This document shows positions 48,991-60,745 of a stretch of 64,000 nt of DNA, one piece after another. Source of the DNA: Argentina anserina (taxonomy: Eukaryota; Streptophyta; Magnoliopsida; Rosales; Rosaceae); assembly GCF_933775445.1 (NCBI RefSeq), contig NC_065875.1:10553001-10617000 (forward strand), in the 5' to 3' direction. The notes beneath the pieces were generated by a model. That model had not been told where the DNA came from, ran no database searches, and saw nothing but the letters and a program-made list of their open reading frames with translations. The translations under genes and the position numbers were made by a program. Position 1 is the first letter of the stretch, and each line of letters opens with the position of its first letter.

Positions 48991-50949
48991 GTAGTATCGG
49001 AAGAGGGAAAATAACTCATATCTTCAAAGAAAGTGACATCCATAGTGACATAGTACTTCTTGGTAGGTGGATGATAGCACCGGTACCCTTTCTGATGTCC
49101 TCCATACCCAACAAACACACATTTAACGGCCCGAGCATCTAACTTAGATCTCTGATGTTTTGGAAGATGGACAAAAACAACACAACCGAAAACACGGGCA
49201 GGAAGATTATGAAAAGAAGGTAAGGAGATATGAGATGCAAGTACCTCATATGGAACTTTTCCCTGAAGAACACGAGAGGGAAGACGATTAATGAGGTGGG
49301 CAGAAGTGAGGACAGCATCACCCCAAAGGTATTTGGGCATATGGGCACTAAAAAGAATACACCGAGCCATGTCAAGTAAATGACGATTTTTCCTTTCAGA
49401 AACTCCATTCTGCTCAGGGGTATAAGGACACGCTGTTTGATGAACAATCCCATGTGTGTTAAGGAACTCCCGAAAAACATGATTCACATATTCCCCCCCA
49501 TTATCAGAACGAAGAATTCGAACTGTGGCATTATATTGTGTTTTAACAGTAGCATAGAAAGTTTGGAAAGCGGGAAAAACTTCATTTTTTTGTTTTGAGG
49601 AGAACAATCCATGAAAGACGGGTGCAATCATCAATAAATGACACATAATATCGCATCCCGGACACAGTAGTTTCTTGGGAGGGTCCCCAAACATCAGAAT
49701 GAATTAACTCGAAAGGAAGAAGATGTTTATTAGAAGTACTACGGGAATAAGTAGATCGATGACTCTTACCCAAAACACATGTCTCACAATGTAAAAGGGA
49801 CTCATCCACACTAAGAAACAAAGTAGGCATAAATGATTTCATAACACTAAAAGAGGGATGCCCTAAGCGACGATGCCATAACCAAACTTCACTTAGCTTG
49901 TCAGAAGTGGAGATTAAAGCGGTCCGAGATGGTGCCCCTGGTTTCGCCCCCGCATATGTCTGATCCAAGTGAAACAACCGGCCTCTCAGATACCCCCGAC
50001 CAATTAACTCTCCGGTGAGAAGATCCTGAAAAATCACATACATAGGAAAAAAAGTCACAGAGCACTTAGCGTCAGCGTTTAATTGGGGAACAGAGATCAA
50101 GTGATGAGATAAGGCAGGAACATATAGCACATTTTGAAGCTCTATTGTGGGAGTAATACGAACCGACCCTTTTCCTAATACGGGAAATGCCTCACCATTA
50201 GCATTAGTAACATAGGGTACTGGTGGAGGAGACAATACGGTAAAATAAGATTTGTCATAAGTCATATGATCAGACGCACCCGAATCAATAATCCAAGTAT
50301 CAAAACCAACAAAGTGAGAAATATTTAAAGCCATACCAATTTTTCCACGACCAGCTATGGAGGCAGTAGGGTTTGCTCCGCCTGCGGTATGATGATCGTG
50401 TCCAACCACACCATAGATATCGGGTTCCTGGACGAGTTGAATAGCTGCTTTCGCCTTGGGATGATAATGGGGCCTCTTCGGCCGAAGATGTGGATACAGC
50501 TTCCAACAAGTTGCGCGAGCATGGTTAGTATCATGACAATAAGAACAAGGAGGGCGTGACTGATTCCCGAAACCTGGTGGTGGTCCTCGTTGAAGTGGAG
50601 ATGAAGTGGCCTGCTGAAGAGGTGGTACGGAAGATCTAGCACGGATAGTAAGGCTGAAAACTTCAACTTGTGCCTGATGAAGGCTTTCCTGGTGAGATTC
50701 ATCCTTACGGATATATGTGAAAGCTGTAATTAAGCTAGGAGGTTCGGTTTGGCGAAGCAATTCCCCTTTCGCACTGTTATGTTTAGTATCAAGACCTTTC
50801 AGGAAATGGTGAACTCGCTCAAGCTCCTTCTCACGTTGGTACCAAACAATATCCTCCTGATGTTTGATCAGGCAAGGATGTTTCATATCAATCTCAGCCC
50901 AAATATTTCTTAGTTTGGTGAAATATTGCGCCACCGATTGCCCATCCTG
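48986..50949 (-). pseudogene. copia gag C-terminus, protease and integrase
   Basis: From just after the in-frame TAA (50950-50952) the frame continues through gag, a zinc knuckle CSYCHDTNHARATC, protease core WIIDSGASDHMT, the GAG-pre-integrase block (LWHRRLGHPS, CETCVLGK) and the first integrase aspartate (HSDVWGP). A frameshift at a run of seven T (plus strand, near 49585-49595) moves to the next frame, which holds the second aspartate (RSDNGGEY) and the glutamate (NGVSERKNRH). It ends at a second frameshift near 48985. Confidence 0.9.
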
Positions 50950-51345
50950 TTACATCGCCAAGGCGGTGCACATTAACTCATGAACCTGTATGAAATCAGA
51001 GTCATTAGTATATAAGCCTTCAAGTGTCAGCCATATTGCCTGCGCAGTGTCACATGCCTCCACCAGATCAATTATCTCGTCATTCATAGCTTTCCACAAG
51101 ACGGACATCACAAGACCATCATCATCGTCCCACTTAGTGTAGGCAATAATATCATCTTTGCTAGGAGCATGAGTGGCTCCGGTTACATGCCCCATCTTGT
51201 GCATACCTCGAAGATGAGCCGCCATAAGTCTCTTCCATTTACGGAAATTAGTTCCATTAAGTTTAGTACCCCCAAAGGACCCACTGTCAGAACTCTTGAC
51301 AGATACTTCAAATTTCGGAACATCAGCTTCGTCTCCAGAACCCAT
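50950..51345 (-). pseudogene. copia gag N-terminal part
   Basis: Starts at the ATG 51343-51345 and stops at TAA 50950-50952, where reading through continues directly into the following gag residues (QDGQSVAQYF). The sequence NGTNFRKWKRLMAAHLRGM is typical of the UBN2-type copia gag N terminus. The stop is probably a single C-to-T change of a glutamine codon. Confidence 0.88.
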
Positions 51346-52038
51346 TGAAAGAAATGAATTAAAAAAAATCAGGAATTATACAGCGAAAGTACCAAAAAAA
51401 GGATATAAATCGGTCTTGGGTGCACGTGCACTGTCAGTGAACCTACACTGACACAAGACAACCAATTCTGGGCTGGGTTGGAACCGGATGCGGGCCGGGT
51501 CAAAAGAATGCAGTTTCAGAGACGACGATTTTCAGCGGCGGAGCTTGGGAGCTTGCGGCGTCGCTGTTCTACTCGCAGTGGTGCGACGTGCTTGAGGCGA
51601 TCGTCGAGCTCTGGGAGGCGAAGTCGGAAGTGAATACAAGCGGTCGAAACCCGACGGATGAGAGTATCAGATCGGCGAGGAGAGCTTGAAGGCACTGTTC
51701 GCCAGGTGAATCAAGCAGTGGATCGTCGGCGGCGAGGTGCAGCGGAGTCTGGCGAGGAGGTAGCGAGTCCGCCGGAACGTGATGTCGCGATTCCGGGTAT
51801 ATGTGGGGGAGAAGCTTGCCGGGTCGGGTATGTCACGGCCAGGGTAAGTTCCGAGCTGGGAAAGGAGGTGCGTCTTCTTGGCCGAGTCCCTGTGTATCAC
51901 CCTGGACGTGGATCTCAAGGAGGTCGTCAGCTCCGGTGGATGATTTTTTTTCTTGAGGAGCTGAAAAAACAGAAGCTCCGAGCTAGCTGCCGGAGAAAGG
52001 AAAGGAAAGGAAAAATTCCTAGAAAAACAGAGCAAGAT
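51346..52038 (-). other. long GC-rich 5' leader of the copia element
   Basis: About 690 bp separate the primer binding site from gag. In the element sense there is a 122-codon frame (51667-52035) without a recognised domain. On the opposite strand 51500-51689 is open, with a protein-like composition (WELAASLFYSQWCDVLEAIV) but no start codon. Composition is clearly GC-richer than the rest of the element. Confidence 0.5.
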
Positions 52039-52050
52039 GCTCTGATACCA
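52039..52050 (-). promoter_or_regulatory. primer binding site (initiator Met-tRNA type)
   Basis: TGGTATCAGAGC on the minus strand, complementary to the 3' end of plant initiator Met-tRNA, immediately after the 5' LTR. Confidence 0.9.
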
Positions 52051-52196
52051 AATGAACTTATATTACACTATCTTGCTTGAATTACATACAACAATCCTCT
52101 CTATTTATACATGTATAAAGATTGCTCCACTCCTCTTGGTGCTCCACTATCATGGTGCTCCACTATCATGGTGCTCCAATACCGTTAGTGCTCATA
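52051..52196 (-). repeat. 5' LTR of the copia element (146 bp)
   Basis: Same termini as the 3' LTR and two substitutions from it. Unusually short for a copia LTR. Confidence 0.9.
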
Positions 52197-52439
52197 CATA
52201 TCAAATGTAATTAATCAGAAATTAACGTAGCCGTGTTTTAGTCTTGAGGCTTGACTCATGAAATTGAAATATATGGTAAACGTGTATGATCACCGTATGT
52301 ACGTGTTTTTCAAACATGGCAACTCCATCTTGCAATTCTGAAATCAAACTGTCCTCGACTTATTGAAGACTTACTTGGAAGTTGGAACAAACATCATGGA
52401 AGCTAGCATTCTCTCGGGCTCTCGGCGGCTTTGGATTTC

Positions 52440-52650
52440 CTAGCTTTCATCAATGGGATCAATAGCAACATAGCATGCATGTTTTCGATCGATATCATGC
52501 CATTGCTCATTATTTGAAGTGAGCAACTCTGCTAGCTGATGAAATTGAATGCTCTAAAGCACCTTATCAATTGTCTCTGAGGTTCCAATTTCTGCAAACT
52601 TTGCAAGAACTGAAATATCTGCTTGGATCACTGGGTCGTCACAGCAAGTC
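52440..52650 (-). pseudogene. ARM-repeat fragment of an NB-ARC/ARM protein
   Basis: Read on the minus strand from about 52645: DDPVIQADISVLAKFAEIGT then SETIDKVL, an in-frame TAG, SIQFHQLAELL. It corresponds to the same ARM segment found at 57850-58123, so two diverged copies of this exon flank the PPR pseudogene. It is broken by the stop and isolated from other exons. Confidence 0.5.
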
Positions 52651-53054
52651 TACCACGTACAACAAATATACATGCAATGCTTTGGTATGCCTTTCGAAGC
52701 AAAACAAATAAAATATAATTATATACACATATATACACATATACCCTTTTCAGATGCTAATCTATCATTACAAATGAAAGATCACAAACTGTATTTGCAA
52801 GTATTTCCACAGTTCGAACTTTATACATGCACACCTGCTCATTGCCTCATTCATTAGTTCATTACGAAGTTGAAGAAGAACTATCCATTAGTTAAAAAAA
52901 AATCCATTGCATAGTGGGGCACATGTCGCAATTTTTTAGCGGCAACAAGAGTGGAACCCAAACAGACGTTACGTCGAAGCCGTTACTTTCCGAATTCAAA
53001 CACGAATAAAGTTCAGCTTCATTCTAATTCAATTCAATTTTGAGTTCTTAGCTT

Positions 53055-53092
<38 letters not shown>
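53055..53092. repeat. (CT)n microsatellite
   Basis: About 19 CT units, followed by AAATTCAAATTCAAATT. Confidence 0.93.
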
Positions 53093-53098
<6 letters not shown>

Positions 53099-53269
53099 CA
53101 AATTCAAATTTGGGTATTCTAAAGCCGCTCCGGTGCGGCCAACCGCTGCCATCGTTCGCCCCAACAAGGTAAGACCGTCAAACTTCCCCTTTCTTTCTCT
53201 GCTGTTTGATTCTTCTCGATTGGGTAATCGTTTTACAATTAAATCGAATCTCACAGTAACTACATCAGA

Positions 53270-54840
53270 CTCTTTTAGATTTCATATGTAGGGTTTTGAT
53301 TATGTCTTTCCTTGATTCATTTTCAGATACATGCACGGCGCCGGCGGGTTTCTGATGGTGGGTTTCTGATGGTCAATGGTTCGCCTATTGATCATCATTT
53401 ATGGGATTTAATCTCGATGAGAAACCCAGTAATCTGAGATAGAGAAAGAGTGACATGCATGAAATTTCAATACAAATGATTGGTGCTCCCTCTTTAATTG
53501 GGGTTTGAGGAACCATGTTTGATTGGGTTTCATGCTGCCCAGACCCGAATTCGAAAGATTTGATCTTTCATCAGTCCCATATACTATTGTTACAAAGTGA
53601 CAATTTCGTCAGAGTTGCCTTTTGTCCTATCGGAATTGTTTCGGAAAGATAGGTCGGAATTGGTCCCTAAGGTTGCCTATGATATCTATAGCATTCTGCA
53701 AACATGTTGTCATACTCGGAATTTTCACCACTCAAGTGGTTTTTTGCCCAACTTGAGATAGGTTTTCAACTACCAACTTGTTGGTGTTGTAGTTCAAAGG
53801 AAAGACTGAACTTGTTTCTTGTCGGTTTATATTGATATAATTGTTGACTGTTGGTTTATATTGATTAAATTGTTGCCACTCGAGTGATTTTTTGCCCAAC
53901 TTGAGGTGGGAGCAAACAAGCCGTTGAGGTAATACTGTAATAGTGCAAGGGATACCACTTAAGTTTGTTGCCTTGTAAGTTTATGTTGATATGATTGTTG
54001 CCCCTTGAGTGATTTTTGCCCAGCCTAAGGGGTCAACCAAAGCCTCATCGTTGCTTCTTAAGGAAAGGTTAGACAAATGCTTATTTGATAGTGATGGGAG
54101 GGTGCATTGTCCACAAGAACAACTGTTTCATCTCTCAAGGATATCCAGAGACCATTGTCCTCTTCTGATAATCTCTTAACTCAGGTACTTTGCAAAGTCA
54201 AATTTGTTTCTCAATTTTATGCTATTTGGATGCCTTATATATGATACTTGCAAAATGACAATGAATATGTTTATGTGAAACCTGAGTAAAGAGATTGATC
54301 CGATGGTGCATGAATACCGGTCTATATGCTTGTATGGAAAGTTTGGCTGTGAATGTTCTTTGTCAGTTGCTTCATAAAATGCCTCAAGGGAATAAAAACT
54401 CTTGAATATCCCTCTAAGGGTGTTGAATAAAGCATTTTGTTGTTTGGATAATTGCGGATGTAGAGTACTAAAATATATATGTCTCCCCCTTATCACAAAG
54501 TTTGTAAACTTCTATGTTCCTGGCCATGGATCTTGGAACTTGTTTGATGCCATGCTTGAAAGAGATATGTCCCTTTGGAACACCTTAATCAGGGTTTATG
54601 CAGGGAGACCTTGTCTTGAAGCCATAGCATTGCACAAAAAAAAATGATGCAGTGTGGTTTTCCACCCTATAATCATACTTTTCCCTTTTTCGTTCGATCT
54701 TCTGCAGTGAAATCGGCTTTTAAGATAAGAGATAGAATTATAAATGGTTTTAGTTCTGATGTATTGGTTCAGAGCTCCTTGGTGAGTATTCATGCACATA
54801 ATTCTCACAGTAACTATGTTTCCTCTTTTAGATTTCATAT
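53270..54840 (+). repeat. segmental duplication, unit 1
   Basis: Matches 54825-56700: both contain TTTCAGATACATGCA, ATCTGAGATAGAGA-like, TTGCCTTGTAAGTTTATGTT and the PPR-coding piece starting CCTGGCCATGGATC. Single-base differences and small indels are frequent, so the duplication is old. Inner parts (GGTCCCTAAGGTT..CTGCAAACATGTTG) occur a third time near 55733-55900. Confidence 0.75.
54480..54838 (+). pseudogene. PPR protein pseudogene fragment (first copy)
   Basis: Encodes FDAMLERDMSLWNTLIRVYA, a stop and frameshift near 54640, then MMQCGFPPYNHTFPFFVRSS and DVLVQSSLVSIHAHN. These are successive pentatricopeptide repeat units of the PLS class, an organelle RNA-binding family. Only about 110 residues remain. 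Confidence 0.75.
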
Positions 54841-56700
54841 CTAGGGTTTTGATCATGTTTTTCCTTGATTTAATTTCAGATACATGCATGGCGGCAGTGG
54901 GTTTCGGATGTTGGGTTTCAGATGATCAATGGTTTACCAATTGATCAATATTCTGTGATTTTAATCTCAGTTAGACCTTCAATTTGTCTCGATAAATATA
55001 CATGGTATGGTGAAAATCTCAGTAGTCTGAGATAGAGAGAGACTTGCGTGAAATTTCAATTCTCTTTCATTGGGGTTGAGGAACCATGTTTGATTGGATT
55101 TCATGTTGTCCAGACCCAAATTCGATGGATTTCTTCTTTCATCTGTTCCCTAGTTATTGTTACAAATTGACAATTCTGTCACAGTTGCCTTTTGTCCCAT
55201 CGGATTTAATACACTTGTTTCGGAAAGTTAAGTCGGAAATTGTCCCTAAGGTTGCCTATGATATATATAGCATTCTGCAAACATGTTGCCCTACCCGGAA
55301 ATTCCCCACTCAAATGATTTGTTGGCCAACTTGAGATGGGTTTTCAACTAACAACTTGTTGGTGTTGTAGTTTGAGGGAACTAATGAACTTGTTGCTGTC
55401 GGTTTATATTGATTAAATTGTTGCCTGTCGATTTATATTCATTAAATTGTTGCCACTCAAGTAATTTTTGGCCAACTTGAGGTGGCAGCAAACAAGCCAT
55501 TGAGGTAATAGTGCAAGGGATACCACTTAAGTTTGTTGCCTTGTAAGTTTATGTTGATATGATTGCTGCCCCTTGAGTGATTTTTTCCCACACTGAGGTG
55601 TCAACAAAAACCATATTGTTGCCTTATAAGGAAAGATTAGATAGTTGCTTTTATGATAGTGTGATGAGGTTGCATTGCCCGCTTCTAATAATCTCTCAAC
55701 TCAGGTACTTGACCTTCAAAGTAATATCTGCTTCGGAAAGATAATTCAGAAATGGTCCCTAAGGTTACCAATGATATTTATTGCATCTGCAAACATGTTG
55801 CTATACTTGGAATTTCACCACTCATTTTTTGATTTTTTGCCCAACTTGAGATGGATTCTAACAACCAACTTTTTGATGCAGTAGTTGGAGGAGACTAAAG
55901 AAATTGTTGCTTGTCAGTTTATGTTAATAAAATCGTTACCACTCAAGTGATTTTTGCCCAATTTGGGGAAGCGATAAACAAGCCATTAAGGTAATGGTGC
56001 AATGGATACCACTAAGGGTTGTTGCCTTGTAATTTATGTTGATATGATTGTTAACCTTAGGTGTTTTTATGCCCAGCCTGAGGGGCCTCATTGTTACCTC
56101 ATAAGGAAAGGTTAGAAATATGCTTATCTGATAGTGATCAGAGGCTGCATTGTCCTAGAGAACATCTGTTTCATCTCACAAGGATACCCAGTGACCATTG
56201 TCATCTTCTGATAATCTATTAACTCAGATACCTGACTTACAAAGTAAAATATGCTCCTTGATTTTATGCTATGTGGATGCCTTATATATGGTACTTGTAA
56301 ATTTACAACGAATATGTTTATGAAACTTGAGTAAAGAGATTGATCTGATGGTGCATGATTTACTTGTCTATGTGGTTGTATGGATAGTTTGGCTGTAAAT
56401 GTTCTTTGTCAGTCGCTTCATAAAATGCCTCAAAGGATGAAAAACTCTTTGAGTATCCCTCTAAGGGTGTCGAATGGAGCATTTTGTTGTTAGGATTATT
56501 GTTGATGTAGGGTACTGAAATATGCCTCCCCCTTATCACAAAGCTTGTAAATTTGGTTTCTTTTATGTTCCTGGCCATGGATCATGGAACTTGTTTGATG
56601 CCGTGTTTGAAAGAGATATGTCCTATTGGAACATCATAATCAGGAGTTATGCTTATTGGGACCTTGTCTTGAAGCCATAGTTTTGCACAAAAATAAAATA
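54825..56700 (+). repeat. segmental duplication, unit 2
   Basis: Second copy of the unit at 53270-54840, with an extra internal copy of the GGTCCCTAAGGTT segment (about 55733-55900). The end again carries the PPR piece (FDAVFERDMSYWNIIIRSYA). Confidence 0.72.
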
Positions 56701-57855
56701 AAATAATGATGTGTGATAATCAGAAGTGCATTGTAACATAATTGAAAATGGGTTTAGTTGTGATGCATTTTTTAGGAGAAGCATTGTGGGTATTCATGCA
56801 TAGAATGGTGAAATGTTGAACTCTGAGCATATTTTGTTTTACTAAATCACTGTAAGGAACATAGTTTCCTGGACCGCAATGATAACAGGCTACGTGAAAA
56901 AAGGGTTTAGTGTTCTGTGAGACATGGTGGCTTCAGGTTCTCAACCAAAATGTGGTTATACCGGTCAGCATCCTCCTGCTTGTTCAGGAAAACTGATTCA
57001 CAGTCGTGGAGTTAAAGTTGAGGGGACTCAGATATATCACTCACGAATGCTTTGATTGCAGTTTATGGAAAGTGTTCAAATCTTGAGCAAGATCTTTATT
57101 TGATGCAATGGTAGTACGAAACCTAGTCTCGTGGAATGCAATGTTTGCCCGCTTACGAACATAATAATGCAGGAACAGACTCAATAAAGCTCTTTTGTCA
57201 GATGCAAGTTGATAATGTGGGAGTATGACTATCATAATAGTTAGTCTTATTCCAGCCTGTGCTAGCTTGGGTGCGCTAAAATCACTGGGATATGGTTGCA
57301 AGAGCTTATTAAAAGGAAAGGCTTTAGGACCAGTGTTTCGATAACATATGCACTCATTGACATGCATGTAAAGTGTGGGAATTTTGAGCTGGTCAAGGAT
57401 TCTTTTTAGTAATTGCCTCATAAATGTTGTATCCTCGACATCTATAATAGGGGCTTGTGCATCTCATGGTCAAAGTGGATATTGGATAATGCTCCCATGC
57501 TTTCTAAATGATGAACGAAAAGGGTGTGAAACTATTGTTTCACTTTTACAGCTGTTTGACTGCTTGTAGGAACTCAGGTCTAGTAGATGAAGGGATAATG
57601 CATTTTGAGAGCATTACTACTATTTCCTTGTTCCTGGTGCATAGCACTATGCTTGTATGGTTGATTTACTTGGTCGAGGTGGTTGTTTGTTAGAAGCATA
57701 CAAATTTATTGAGATGATGCCGATTCAGCTAGACGTTGGTCTTTGGGAAGCTTTACTTATTGCGTGCTGGATATATGGTAATGTTGAGCTTGCTGAACTT
57801 TTGGCAGCCAATTTGTGGGAGTTATATCCTCCATATGCTCTTATAGGTAGCTGAT
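56560..57855 (+). pseudogene. PPR protein pseudogene with degenerate E domain
   Basis: A chain of PPR-like pieces in changing frames: FDAVFERDMSYWN, VRNIVSWTAMITGYV, YGKCSNLEQ, ACASHGQSGYW, CRNSGLVDEGIMHFESIT, then MVDLLGRGGCLLEAYKFIEM and GLWEALLIACWIYGNVELAE, the standard end of PLS-type PPR proteins before the E motif. At least ten stops or frameshifts are visible, so it is dead. The functional parent would be an organelle RNA-editing or processing factor. Confidence 0.85.
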
Positions 57856-58123
57856 GAAATTGAATCCTCTGAAGCACCCCTTATAAACTGTCTCTTGGGT
57901 TCCATATTCTGCAAATTTTGCAAGAACAACTGAAATTGTTTGGATCACAAGGTCCATCGTCAAATGTTCCTAAGATGCAGGCCAAATTGCCGACTGCACC
58001 AGTATATTCAAGGGATGGAAAATCTTTGCAATAGTCGCTCTTGCTAAATGTGATGGTTATGGCTTGTGCAGATACAACAATACAGCTCTGTGATTCAATG
58101 GAAATCATGGCTGCAGTCCTAGG

Positions 58124-58957
58124 TGTTTGGGCCTAAAATAATACTCCGGTATTATCTAAACTATTTAGGCTCGTGGACCGGTTATTTGGAGAAAATATAT
58201 CACAGAGCAAGATTATCTGCCGTATTAGAATAGATTTAGGGGACTATCGCTGTATATAATCTGAGTTGATTAAGGAAGATGAATCTAAATCAACTAAGAG
58301 GTTCTCAAGACTTGATTCGCAAGAAAGAACAATTTGTGTTCTCTATATAAAGGGGTCGAATGTGCAGAATAACATACGCAACGTCAAAACAAACTATCGC
58401 GCAACCGCATAGTCAAATCTCCACACGGAGTAAAAGTCCGATTCGCTTCGGCAACCCAGTCTCCCATCAGAGCGGAGCTACCCAGATGTACGCCTCGCGC
58501 TGCATGTCGCAAACAAGTCCGATTAACCTCGGCAACTAGAGTCAAGTCCATCGAGTCGCTATCCTAGCTTCTAGCCAATACAAAAGTCTGCACTAGTCAG
58601 CAAATCCCATTCGCGAGAGAGTCATGCTTATTAACGACACAATATAAGCTCTGCTTTTTCCCAAGCGGTCTAAAGTAAGATCAGCCATCTACTTGAGGTG
58701 GAGTGAAAGGTACCTAGCAACTTCGGTTGTGTATAGGTCATTCGAACTTCAGCGGTTTATCAGCAACTGCGGAGCAATCGTTTGAGAAGAAGACAGTGCA
58801 TGAGCGCAATCATCGTCAAACAAAGCAATATTTGTACCTAACTCAAAGGTACTGGCACGCCGGCAACAACAGAGAACGAAGGGTTGAACTGTCTAGGGTT
58901 CGACACCGGGACTTGCTGATTGTTCTCTGAGGAGGATCCGTTTTCCCAGCTCGAACA
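58124..58957 (+). mobile_element. solo LTR (834 bp) with 5-bp target duplication
   Basis: Begins TGTTTGGGCC and ends CTCGAACA, with the duplication CTAGG at 58119-58123 and 58958-58962. A TATA box CTATATAAAGG lies near 58341-58351. No internal retrotransposon sequence is present. It interrupts the ARM-repeat pseudogene. The superfamily cannot be told from the LTR alone. Confidence 0.88.
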
Positions 58958-59689
58958 CTAGGACCCAATAAGGTACTAAAGGTTGCTCTACTTTCTTCCA
59001 AGTTATGATATGGACTTGGTGGCCGTTAGAGCCTGGATAGTTGCCTTTAAGGTGATAATTACATGTGTTTCTTCAAAAGGACCATGAAATGACACTATTC
59101 TCATTTGAGCGATATTTTTTACTCTCTTTCCTAAATATAAGAAGCCAAGCGTAGATGAATGCTGCTTCTTCGGCTGCGGTTGCATTTAGTAGGATCTGGA
59201 CTGAGTTGTTGTCTTGCTTATAAGGTACAGAGCAGCCATGTCATGTACCAAGTACAAGGAACCGGTATCAATTTTCATCAGCAATGAGCCTTCTACAAGC
59301 TTACAGACTATGAATGGGAATAGAGTATCCTGCCCCAAAAGGCCAAAACTGACCAAATAGTCTCCATACATACAAGCTTCTGATACAAGTTCTTCCCATG
59401 AAAGAGCCAACAAAGCTATAAAAAGTTATCTAGTCTGCAGGCATTGGATTTAGATTGAACTCAAACTATCCAAAAATAGCTAAAGCATTCTCAGCTTGTT
59501 TTTCGTTGACATATGATATCGGACCAGGTGCAGATGTGCCAAATGTGGGTAAGTTGGTGAGTCTTTTCCCTTTTTTATCTGCTTTTGTTTCTTTACTGGG
59601 GGCCTTACCCTATAATGGCATCTGTAAAAGGATGGTGACCGCAGCACTCAGGTAAGTTCTCTATCTGCTACCTCTTGTAGTATAATATG

Positions 59690-60240
59690 CGTTCTGTATA
59701 TCTTTTCATATGGGTAGAAAATCGTTTAAAGATGGGGAATAGCAACAATATATTAGCAGTTATGCATATAAGCTATATAGATCAACGAACAAGTCTTCCA
59801 CTGCAAAAATACATGCAATGCTTTGGTATGCATTTGAAAGCAAATGTATACATTAATAAGCCATTATTAGTGTCAGGTTCCTGAGCTTGGTTGTATGCAT
59901 ACATGCTACAAATAGACTAATATTTGTGTTCCTCTACAATAGACTAGTGGCTATTGTATGCGAATTGAAAAAACCATCTGAACACAAATATTTCCAGTCG
60001 CATACAAACTTTGCCCTATATTGATATCCTTTTATGTGGGTAGAAAACCTGTATGGATAGCCTACAGAAACGAGATAATAGCATTACTGCATAAAAGCTA
60101 TATAAATCAGTACTTTAGCCCGTGTGAAAATACATACTAGCAAACATATACATACCTTGCATGACTTTCAAAGCAAACATATCCTTGCATATACTTATCA
60201 GTAGGAGAAAATATCATGCAATTTTTTCATTTATGCATCA
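59690..60240. repeat. tandem duplication of about 330 bp
   Basis: 59691-59880 and 60020-60190 share CATATGGGTAGAAAA / TATGTGGGTAGAAAA, GCATA.AAGCTATATA and AAAATACAT followed by AAGCAAA. A further relative of the ACATGCAATGCTTTGGTATG part stands at 52672-52691. It lies in what would be an intron of the NB-ARC/ARM pseudogene. Confidence 0.6.
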
Positions 60241-60745
60241 ATGATTACAGGATGCATAAGCTGAGAAATTGTGTCAATGAAATATGCACAATATTGTACA
60301 ATTAAGATTGTAGATTCATTTGGTTCATTCTAGGATCTCTTCTTTGCTAAGGAGGCTATGATAGTTGATGGAAGAGTCTAGAGAAGAACATACATGCTTG
60401 TCTCTCCTTTACATCATCTTTGCATAATTCCGCCTTCCTCTGCTTCTGTAATCACACAGCTCCGTTTCTTGCTGTAACAAGGTGGTTGCAAATCATTACA
60501 TATAGCTCCCCAAACACGCTCGATAATGTCCTGGTTTCAAACATCATCTAGAAGTACGAGGATGCTCTTCCCGTACATATATAGTTTAGATCTCGTTCAT
60601 CCCTGGTTCTTTCGAAATCCAATTTGCACCAGAAATTGGCAAAGTTTTCTTGCCAAAGCGTCTCTGGTATTCAACCTATACTTCTGTTGCAAGCAGCTCT
60701 ACTGCACCATTGGCCAAAGCCAACTTGAACTGCACCATCGATAAA

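Larger units (their letters stand above)
46842..52196 (-). mobile_element. complete Ty1/copia retrotransposon (5355 bp), frame-broken
   Basis: LTRs at 46842-47004 and 52051-52196, flanked by the 5-bp duplication CATAT (46837-46841 and 52197-52201). On the minus strand the primer binding site TGGTATCAGAGC directly follows the 5' LTR, and the polypurine tract CTTGAGGGGGAG directly precedes the 3' LTR. Domain order gag, protease, integrase, RT, RNase H defines Ty1/copia. The LTRs differ by two substitutions and one 17-bp repeat unit, so insertion is recent. One in-frame stop in gag and two frameshifts in pol disable it. Confidence 0.95.
57850..60745 (-). pseudogene. NB-ARC plus ARM-repeat protein pseudogene, split by a solo LTR
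   Basis: Minus-strand pieces in order. About 60745-60330: NB-ARC part (VQVGFGQWCSRAACNRSI; kinase-2 ILVLLDDV followed by a stop where W is expected). About 59600-59186: PTFGTSAPGPISYVNEKQAE, then LALSWEELVSEAC, FGLLGQDTLFPFIVCKLVEG and SLYLVHDMAALYL. About 59185-58963: IVSFHGPFEETHVIITLKA. After the LTR, 58123-57850: VSAQAITITFSKSDYC, FPSLEYTGAVGNLA. This layout fits a plant family with an NB-ARC-like NTPase followed by ARM repeats, recalled from knowledge, not searched. The P-loop is missing, and several stops and frameshifts show it is inactive. Confidence 0.6.

Noticed and set aside
58883..58897. GGTTCGACACC resembling a tRNA box B
   Set aside because: No matching box A at tRNA spacing and no cloverleaf; it lies inside the solo LTR.
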